Source: Rubrivivax sp. (GTDB taxonomy: Bacteria > Pseudomonadota > Gammaproteobacteria > Burkholderiales > Burkholderiaceae). From it: a stretch of DNA of 64,000 nt. Positions 57,397-64,000 of the stretch are shown one piece after another; position 1 is the first letter of the stretch, and every line of letters begins with the position of its first letter. Location of the stretch: NCBI GenBank assembly GCA_016790225.1, contig JAEUOZ010000023.1, positions 1-64,000 on the forward strand. The letters are read 5' to 3'. The notes beneath the pieces were generated by a model. The model ran no database searches. It had not been told where the DNA came from and worked only from the letters and a program-made list of their open reading frames with translations. A program made the translations under genes and the position numbers.

Positions 57397-58725
57397 TCAC
57401 TTCAGGGTGGCGCTGCCCAGATCCCACATCGGCATGAAGATGCCGAGGGCCAGCACCAGGACACCGGCCCCCATGATCCAGATCATGAGCGGCTCGATGG
57501 TCTCGGACAGGCGCGCGACGGACTGGTCCACCTCGGCCTGGTAATGGACGGAGATCTCGCGCATCAGCGCATCGAGCGAACCCGATTCCTCGCCGATGGC
57601 AAACATCTGCAGCATGGTGTTGGGCAGCACGCCCATGTTGCGTGCGGCCCAGGCGATGCTGGTGCCGCGCGCCAGATCGCCGCACATCTGCTGCACGCGC
57701 GATTCCATGAAGCGGTTGCCCAGCGTGTGCGCCGACACTACCAGGGCATCGCTGATGGTCAGGCCCGCGGCGATGGACGAGGCCAGCGAAGACGACAGCC
57801 GGGCCATCTGCACGCCCATCAGGATGGATCCGACGATGGGCAGCCGCAGCTTGACACGATCCCACCACAGCCGGCCGTCGACGCTGGAGGTCCACTTCAG
57901 CCAGGCGAAGACGGCTGCGGCGCTGACGGCAGCCAGATAGGGCCAGCTCTTGACCATCAGGCTGGAGCTGCCCATCAGCACGCGTGTGAGCAGCGGCAGC
58001 TCGGTGCGCGCGGCGGCAAACACCTTGGCGAAGGACGGGATCACCCAGACGTTGACGATCACCATCGCCAGCAGGCAGGTGAGCATCACGAACAAGGGGT
58101 AGCGAAGGGCGGCGACCACCTGCGACTGCGTGCGCATCTGGAATTCGCGGTGGTGGTGCATGTCGGCAAAGCACTCGGGCAGGCGGCCGGTCTTCTCGCC
58201 CACGCGCAGCATGGCCACGTCGTAGGCGCTGATCAGGCCGAAGCCGCGCATTTCGTTCTCGGCGGCCTGCGTGAGCGCCAGGCCGCTGTCCAGATCGGCG
58301 ACGATGGCACGCAGCGAACGTTTCACCTGAGCGTCTGCGGCGGTCTCTGCGGCCAGATCCAGCGCCCGCATCAGCGGGATGCCGGCGCGCAGCAGGGCCG
58401 AGAGCTCCCGCAGGGCCAGACCAAAGCTGACGTGCGTGGCCTTGCCGATGCCGCGCTGCCAGGGCCAGCGGCGGGCCGGTGCGGTGGCGGACGCTGCGGC
58501 GCTGGCGGCAGGCTCGGCAGCGCCGCGGGCCGCGCCTGCGGCCGGCTTGACGATCGCGGGCGGGCGCGCCGGGGCCGCCTGGCCGGCTTGCGGCCGGATC
58601 TCCAGCGGCGTCCAGCCCAGGCGGTTGAGATCCGCGGCCACGGCCTGTGCGCTGGCGCCCGCGCGCACGCCGCGCTGTTCGGCGCCACCCGCATCCCGGG
58701 CGCGGTAGCTGAAGCTCAGTTCCAT
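57397..58725 (-). CDS. mshG: MSHA platform protein MshG (GspF/PilC family)
   Basis: Protein of 442 residues with two GspF domains: LALRELSALLRAGIPLMRAL and its repeat MARLSSSLASSIAAGLTISD, each followed by a membrane helix (YPLFVMLTCLLAMVIVNVWV; IWIMGAGVLVLALGIFMPMW), and the GSLDALM-type region GEESGSLDALMREISVHYQ. An Ala/Pro-rich linker sits between the N-terminal region and the first domain. It organises the inner-membrane assembly platform and lies 22 bases after mshE. Confidence 0.9.
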   Translation of the reverse strand: MELSFSYRARDAGGAEQRGVRAGASAQAVAADLNRLGWTPLEIRPQAGQAAPARPPAIVKPAAGAARGAAEPAASAAASATAPARRWPWQRGIGKATHVSFGLALRELSALLRAGIPLMRALDLAAETAADAQVKRSLRAIVADLDSGLALTQAAENEMRGFGLISAYDVAMLRVGEKTGRLPECFADMHHHREFQMRTQSQVVAALRYPLFVMLTCLLAMVIVNVWVIPSFAKVFAAARTELPLLTRVLMGSSSLMVKSWPYLAAVSAAAVFAWLKWTSSVDGRLWWDRVKLRLPIVGSILMGVQMARLSSSLASSIAAGLTISDALVVSAHTLGNRFMESRVQQMCGDLARGTSIAWAARNMGVLPNTMLQMFAIGEESGSLDALMREISVHYQAEVDQSVARLSETIEPLMIWIMGAGVLVLALGIFMPMWDLGSATLK

Positions 58726-58747
58726 GGGGCCGGTCGCCGCTGTCGCT

Positions 58748-60457
58748 TCAGGCCAGCAGGCGCACGCCGATGCGCAGCGCTTCGTTCAGCGAAGTCTGGC
58801 CCTTCATCACGGCCTGTGCGGCTTCGTACGGCAGGCTGCAGCCCTGCAGGGCCGCGTGCGCGGCCTTCGCGAAGGCCTGCATGTCCTTGCCCATCAGCGC
58901 GCTGACCAGATCGGTATTCATCTCCAGCACTTCGTAGATGCCCAGGCGACCGTCGTAGCCGCTGCCGTTGCAATGGGCGCAGCCGCGCCCCTGACGCAGC
59001 AGTTCAGGTGACCATCCGTCGCGGCCGAGCAGCGTGTCCAGCCACACGCGCTGCGCCGGAATCGGCGTGGCGGGCTCGGCGCAGTGCGGGCAGACGCGGC
59101 GGATCAGGCGCTGCGCCACCACGGCCTGCAGTGCGCTGCCCAGCATGTAGGGCGGTGCGCCCATGTCCACCAGGCGCGCGGCGGCGCTGCCGGCATCGTT
59201 GGTGTGCAGCGTGGACAGCACCAGGTGGCCGGTGACGGCGGCGCGGATGCAGGTTTCCACCGTCTCCGCATCGCGCATCTCGCCGATCATGATGGCGTCC
59301 GGATCCTGGCGCAGCGCGGCGCGCAGCACCTGGGAAAATCCCAGGCCGATGCGTTCCTGCACATTGACCTGCGTGATGCCGGACAGGCGGTATTCCACCG
59401 GATCCTCGGCGGTCAGGATCTTGGTGCTGGCCGCATCCAGCGCGCCCAGCGCGGCATACAGCGTGGTGGTCTTGCCGCTGCCCGTGGGGCCAGTCACCAG
59501 CACCAGGCCGGCGCCGCTGTCCAGCGCCGATTGAAGGATCTTCAGGCCGCGCGGCGGGATGCCCAGCCGATCCAGGCGCGCCAGCAGCGGATCCTTGACC
59601 AGCAGGCGCATGACCAGCGATTCACCGTGCTGGCCAGGCAACGTGGACAGGCGGATGTCCACCGGGTGCTGGCGCACCTGCACGACAAAGCGTCCGTCCT
59701 GCGGCAGGCGGCGCTCGGAGATGTCCAGCCCCGCCAGCAGCTTCAGGCGCGAGCTCATGGCCGGCGCGAGCCGCGCTTCCAGCTCGGTGTGCAGACGCAG
59801 GTGCCCGTCCACCCGCAGGCGCACGGCCACGGCCTGCGCCATCGGCTCGATGTGCACGTCGGAGGCGCGCACGCGCACCGCCTCATCCAGCAGGCCCTGC
59901 AGCAGGCGCACGATCGGCGCGTCTTCCGCGCCCGCCTGCAGGCCCAGGGCGGTGAAGTCGATGCCCTCGGCCTGCGTGCTGCGCAGGTCGTCACTGGCCT
60001 GGCGCGCCAGGCCCTTGAGGTTCTGTTCGCCGTTGAAGAGCCGGTCCACCAGCGCCAGCAGGCCGGCTTCCGGGATGATCTCCAGATCGACTTCGCCGCC
60101 CAGCAGGCGCGGCAGATCGTCCACCGCCTGCCAGTCCATCGGATCGGCCACCACCACGCGCAGACGCCCGCCCTGCTGGCCCACCGGCATGCACTTGAGC
60201 TTGCGCACCTGCACTTCGGTGAAGCGCCGGGCCACGGCGGCATCGACGTTCTCGATCAGCGGCGCAAAGTAGGGCAGCTTCAGCTGCCGCGCCAGGATGC
60301 GGGCGATGTCCTCGTCGCTGGCGTAGCCCAGGTCCTTCAGCACCGTGCCCAGGCGACGCCCCGTCTGCTTCTGGCGGTCCAGCGCATTCTTCAGCTGAGC
60401 CTCGTCGAGCTTGCCGGCTTGCAGCAGCAGTTCGCCGAGTCTGAGTTTGGGGATCAT
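58748..60457 (-). CDS. mshE: MSHA extension ATPase MshE (GspE/PilB family)
   Basis: Protein of 569 residues. The N-terminal MshEN domain has RLGELLLQAGKLDEAQLKNA and RRLGTVLKDLGYASDEDIAR, the pattern shown in Vibrio MshE to bind cyclic di-GMP. The C-terminal ATPase has GPTGSGKTT (Walker A, 323-331), ILTAEDPVEYR (Asp box), MIGEMRDAETVETCIRAA (Walker B) and GHLVLSTLHTNDA (His box), plus CPHC and CAHC zinc ligands. It powers pilus extension, probably under c-di-GMP control. It is the first gene of the block; the 120 bases upstream (60458-60577) should hold the operon promoter. Confidence 0.92.
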   Translation of the reverse strand: MIPKLRLGELLLQAGKLDEAQLKNALDRQKQTGRRLGTVLKDLGYASDEDIARILARQLKLPYFAPLIENVDAAVARRFTEVQVRKLKCMPVGQQGGRLRVVVADPMDWQAVDDLPRLLGGEVDLEIIPEAGLLALVDRLFNGEQNLKGLARQASDDLRSTQAEGIDFTALGLQAGAEDAPIVRLLQGLLDEAVRVRASDVHIEPMAQAVAVRLRVDGHLRLHTELEARLAPAMSSRLKLLAGLDISERRLPQDGRFVVQVRQHPVDIRLSTLPGQHGESLVMRLLVKDPLLARLDRLGIPPRGLKILQSALDSGAGLVLVTGPTGSGKTTTLYAALGALDAASTKILTAEDPVEYRLSGITQVNVQERIGLGFSQVLRAALRQDPDAIMIGEMRDAETVETCIRAAVTGHLVLSTLHTNDAGSAAARLVDMGAPPYMLGSALQAVVAQRLIRRVCPHCAEPATPIPAQRVWLDTLLGRDGWSPELLRQGRGCAHCNGSGYDGRLGIYEVLEMNTDLVSALMGKDMQAFAKAAHAALQGCSLPYEAAQAVMKGQTSLNEALRIGVRLLA

Positions 60458-60577
60458 CGATAGGGCTCCGGATGGCGCCCGGACCCTTGCATCGGGTCGG
60501 GCGCATCCCAGCCTTATCGGCGCGCAGCGGGGGGCCGGCGAGCCAGGGGATCGCCGGAAAAGCGGGGTGAATCCGGC

Positions 60578-61999
<1,422 letters not shown>

Positions 62000-62082
62000 G
62001 GGGCAATGCCGCGCTGCGGCGCGGGCCTGGGAATGGAACTGCTTATTATCGGCGGCACCCCCGCCAGCCCCCTGAAGCGCCT

Positions 62083-63078
62083 GTGCCCGTGACGTCCAGC
62101 CCAACGCCCGACCTCTGCCAACCGGCCGTCGCCCTGCGGGTGCTGCTGGCCGCGCAGCTGGCCGGCGCGGCGGGGGCGGCGCTGGCGGCGCCCGGCGGGG
62201 CCTGGGGCCCGGTGCAGGCGGGGACGGCCTTTGCGCTGCTGCTGGCCACGCTGGCCTGGCTGGGCGGCCTGTGCGCAGCCCGCGGCGCGCTGCAGCGGCT
62301 GGCGGCCCGCGGGCAGCTGGGCCTGGCGGCGGTCTGGGGGCTGCTGTGCGTGCTGCTGGCCCAGACTGCGCTGGTCTGGGCGGGCCTGTGGGCGCCGCCC
62401 GCAACGGCCTGGGCCGGCGCGGCCGCCGCCGGGGCGCTGGCGGCCGGCCTGTGCTGGGCCTGGCTGGTGCAGCGCCAGCGGCTGGTGCAGCCCACGCAGA
62501 ACCAGGCGCGCCTGGCCGAGCTGCAGTCACGCATCCGGCCGCACTTGTTGTTCAATGCACTGAATGCCGCGCTGGCGCTGGTGCGTGTGGACCCCGAGCG
62601 CGCAGAGCGAGTCCTGGAAGACCTGAGCGAGCTCTTTCGCCAGGCGCTGGCCGAATCGGGCAGCTCCATCAGCCTGGCCGAGGAGATCGAGCTCGCGCGC
62701 CGCTACCTCGATATCGAGCAGGTGCGCTTCGGCGACCGGTTGCGCCTGAGCTGGGCGATCGATCCCCGTGTGGGCGGCGCACGCGTGCCGCCGCTGGTGC
62801 TGCAGCCGCTGGTGGAGAACGCGGTGCGTCACGGCGTGGAGCCCGCGCTGGAAGGCGGCGAGGTGCAGATCCAGGCGCGGCTGTGGCAGGGCCTGGTGCA
62901 ACTGGAGGTGCGCAACAGCCTGCCCCCGCAGGCCTCGCGGCCGGGCAGCGGCATGGCGCTGGCCAATGTGGCCGAGCGGCTGAAGCTGCTGCACGACATG
63001 GCCGCGCATTGCGATGCCGGCCCGCAGCCTGGCCCGCACGGGCCGCAGTTCGTGGCGCGCATCAGCGTGCCTGTCTAG
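62083..63078 (+). CDS. LytS/AlgZ-type sensor histidine kinase
   Basis: Protein of 331 residues. Four membrane helices occupy residues about 15-130. The HisKA_7TM-less His_kinase box [20 protein letters not shown] contains the phosphoacceptor His154, and the ATPase domain shows [20 protein letters not shown] (N box) and [16 protein letters not shown] (G box). It should phosphorylate the regulator encoded 22 bases downstream. The start is GTG at 62083. Placement beside argH recalls the argH-algZ-algR order of Pseudomonas. Confidence 0.87.
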   Translation: MPVTSSPTPDLCQPAVALRVLLAAQLAGAAGAALAAPGGAWGPVQAGTAFALLLATLAWLGGLCAARGALQRLAARGQLGLAAVWGLLCVLLAQTALVWAGLWAPPATAWAGAAAAGALAAGLCWAWLVQRQRLVQPTQNQARLAELQSRIRPHLLFNALNAALALVRVDPERAERVLEDLSELFRQALAESGSSISLAEEIELARRYLDIEQVRFGDRLRLSWAIDPRVGGARVPPLVLQPLVENAVRHGVEPALEGGEVQIQARLWQGLVQLEVRNSLPPQASRPGSGMALANVAERLKLLHDMAAHCDAGPQPGPHGPQFVARISVPV

Positions 63079-63100
63079 CCAGGCCGAGCCGCCGGATCGC

Positions 63101-63898
63101 ATGGCAGACCCGTTCCAGCCGCCCGCCCCGCTGCAGGTGCTGATCGTCGATGACGAGCCGCTGGCGCGGCTGCGCCTGCGCCAGCTGCTGGCCGATGGCG
63201 CCGGCGCCGCGGGCTTGAACCTGAGCCTGAACGTGCAGGAGGCAGCCCAGGCGCTGCAGGCCATCGACTGCCTGCGTGCGCAGCCGGTGGATCTGGTGCT
63301 GCTGGACATCCGCATGCCGGGCCAGGACGGGCTGCAGCTGGCCGCCACGCTGCGCGCGCTGCCGGCGCCGCCGCAGATCGTCTTCGTCACCGCCCATGCC
63401 GAGCACGCGCTGCAGGCCTTCGAGCTGCAGGCGCTGGACTACCTGACCAAACCCGTGCAGGCGGCGCGCCTGCGGCAGCTGCTGCAGCGCGTCGCCGCAC
63501 TGCGCGCGCCGCGGCCGATCGTGCCGGCGCCGGCGCCGCAAGCCGCCGCGGCAGAACCGCGGATGCTGCTGATCCAGGATCGCCAGCGTGTGCTGCGCAT
63601 CCCGCTGGACGAGATCGTGATGGCGCGCGCGCACCACAAGCAGGTCACGCTCAGCACGCTGACGCGCCAGCACCTGCTGGATCAATCGCTGGCCGAACTG
63701 GAGCCGCAGCTCGGCCCGAGCTTCGTGCGGGTGCACCGCAACGCCATCGTCGCGCGGCATGCCGTGCGCGAGCTGCGCAGAGCTGCCACCGGAGTGTCGG
63801 ACTCCGGATGGGCTCTGCGCGTGATGCCGGGGGAGGTGTGGGTACCCGTCTCGCGCCGGCTGCTGGCGGCGGTGCGCGCGACCCTGCGTCAGCACTGA
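63101..63898 (+). CDS. LytTR-family response regulator (AlgR-like)
   Basis: Protein of 265 residues. The receiver domain has LIVDDEPLARLRLRQLL (acidic pair), LVLLDIRMPGQDG with phosphorylation Asp69, VFVTAH (Thr) and YLTKPV (Lys). A Pro/Ala linker leads to the LytTR DNA-binding domain: ILxIQDRQRV-type LLIQDRQRVLRIPLDEIVMA, and GPSFVRVHRNAIVARHAVRE. Partner of the upstream kinase. ATG 63101 is used; the earlier open frame overlaps the kinase end. Confidence 0.9.
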   Translation: MADPFQPPAPLQVLIVDDEPLARLRLRQLLADGAGAAGLNLSLNVQEAAQALQAIDCLRAQPVDLVLLDIRMPGQDGLQLAATLRALPAPPQIVFVTAHAEHALQAFELQALDYLTKPVQAARLRQLLQRVAALRAPRPIVPAPAPQAAAAEPRMLLIQDRQRVLRIPLDEIVMARAHHKQVTLSTLTRQHLLDQSLAELEPQLGPSFVRVHRNAIVARHAVRELRRAATGVSDSGWALRVMPGEVWVPVSRRLLAAVRATLRQH

Positions 63899-63936
63899 GC
63901 GACGGCAGACGTGCCAGCGTGCATCATCCGGTTCCC

Positions 63937-64000
63937 ATGAACAAGGCCTTCACCCGCGAACCCGACGGCGCCGCCGACGATGACGACGACGACGGCAGCC
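63937..64000 (+). CDS. greB: Transcription elongation factor GreB, N-terminal end (cut by window)
   Basis: Only 21 codons are present: MNKAFTREPDGAADDDDDDG and the next residue. This start followed by an acidic run is typical of GreB in Burkholderiales. GreB rescues backtracked RNA polymerase. The rest lies beyond the window. Confidence 0.7.
   Translation, partial: MNKAFTREPDGAADDDDDDGS

Noticed and set aside
62000..62530. Upstream extension of the argH frame on the minus strand
   Set aside because: Pro/Ala/Arg-rich, antisense to the histidine kinase; the normal ArgH N-terminus begins at 61999.

Overview
The window looks like chromosome from a high-GC betaproteobacterium of the order Burkholderiales. 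The grounds are the codon and GC character, the argH / LytS-type kinase / LytTR regulator / greB neighbourhood at the right end, MSHA-type pilus genes, and a hairpin repeat of a kind common in that order. The genus cannot be fixed from the sequence alone.

Layout. (1) About 1-15.5 kb is an accessory region of small, unrelated genes, nearly all on the + strand. They include a type II-A (Ec86/Eco1-like) retron with a visible candidate ncRNA, an IS110-family element, a HigA-type antitoxin remnant, hicAB, an RDD-like membrane protein, an exported papain-like protease, three general GNAT acetyltransferases, two VOC proteins, a DUF1801 protein, a deaminase, a DM13 protein and a close relative of the aminoglycoside acetyltransferase AAC(6')-Ib. 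On the opposite strand is a small gene encoding a complete ADF/cofilin-like domain. Several intergenic spaces carry imperfect inverted repeats resembling integron attC sites. In two of them the preceding stop codon lies inside an RYYYAAC box. The best working model is a sedentary integron cassette array, partly decayed, but no integrase is in the window. (2) 15.6-18.3 kb holds a DUF1080 lipoprotein, a duplicated 79-bp hairpin repeat, a ferredoxin-ferritin fusion and a small membrane protein. (3) 18.6-24.0 kb is a decayed bacteriocin-type export locus. A broken membrane-fusion protein and a broken C39-peptidase ABC transporter flank an AT-richer block with a CPBP-family membrane protein, small membrane proteins, an exported HExxH protein and a gene interrupted by an in-frame stop. 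(4) 24.06-60.46 kb (- strand) is an MSHA-like type IV pilus locus in the order E-G-A-C-D-O-P-Q-I-N-J-K-L, with mostly ATGA/GTGA overlaps between adjacent genes. Its mshQ-like gene is a single 24.6-kb reading frame for about 8,208 residues, made of beta-helix blocks, SdrD-B-like modules, a lectin-like domain and a MshQ-type C-terminus. (5) 60.58-64 kb is conserved core: argH (-), then divergently a histidine kinase, a LytTR response regulator and the start of greB.

How it works together. The retron effector and RT are translationally coupled and follow their ncRNA directly, as expected for a self-contained phage-defence toxin system. The MSHA genes would build a surface pilus whose extension ATPase carries a c-di-GMP-binding N-terminus, with the giant MshQ-like protein as the likely surface adhesin. 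The cofilin-like gene is the most unexpected item: its fold signature and actin-contacting lysines are visible, but no actin-like partner is in the window.
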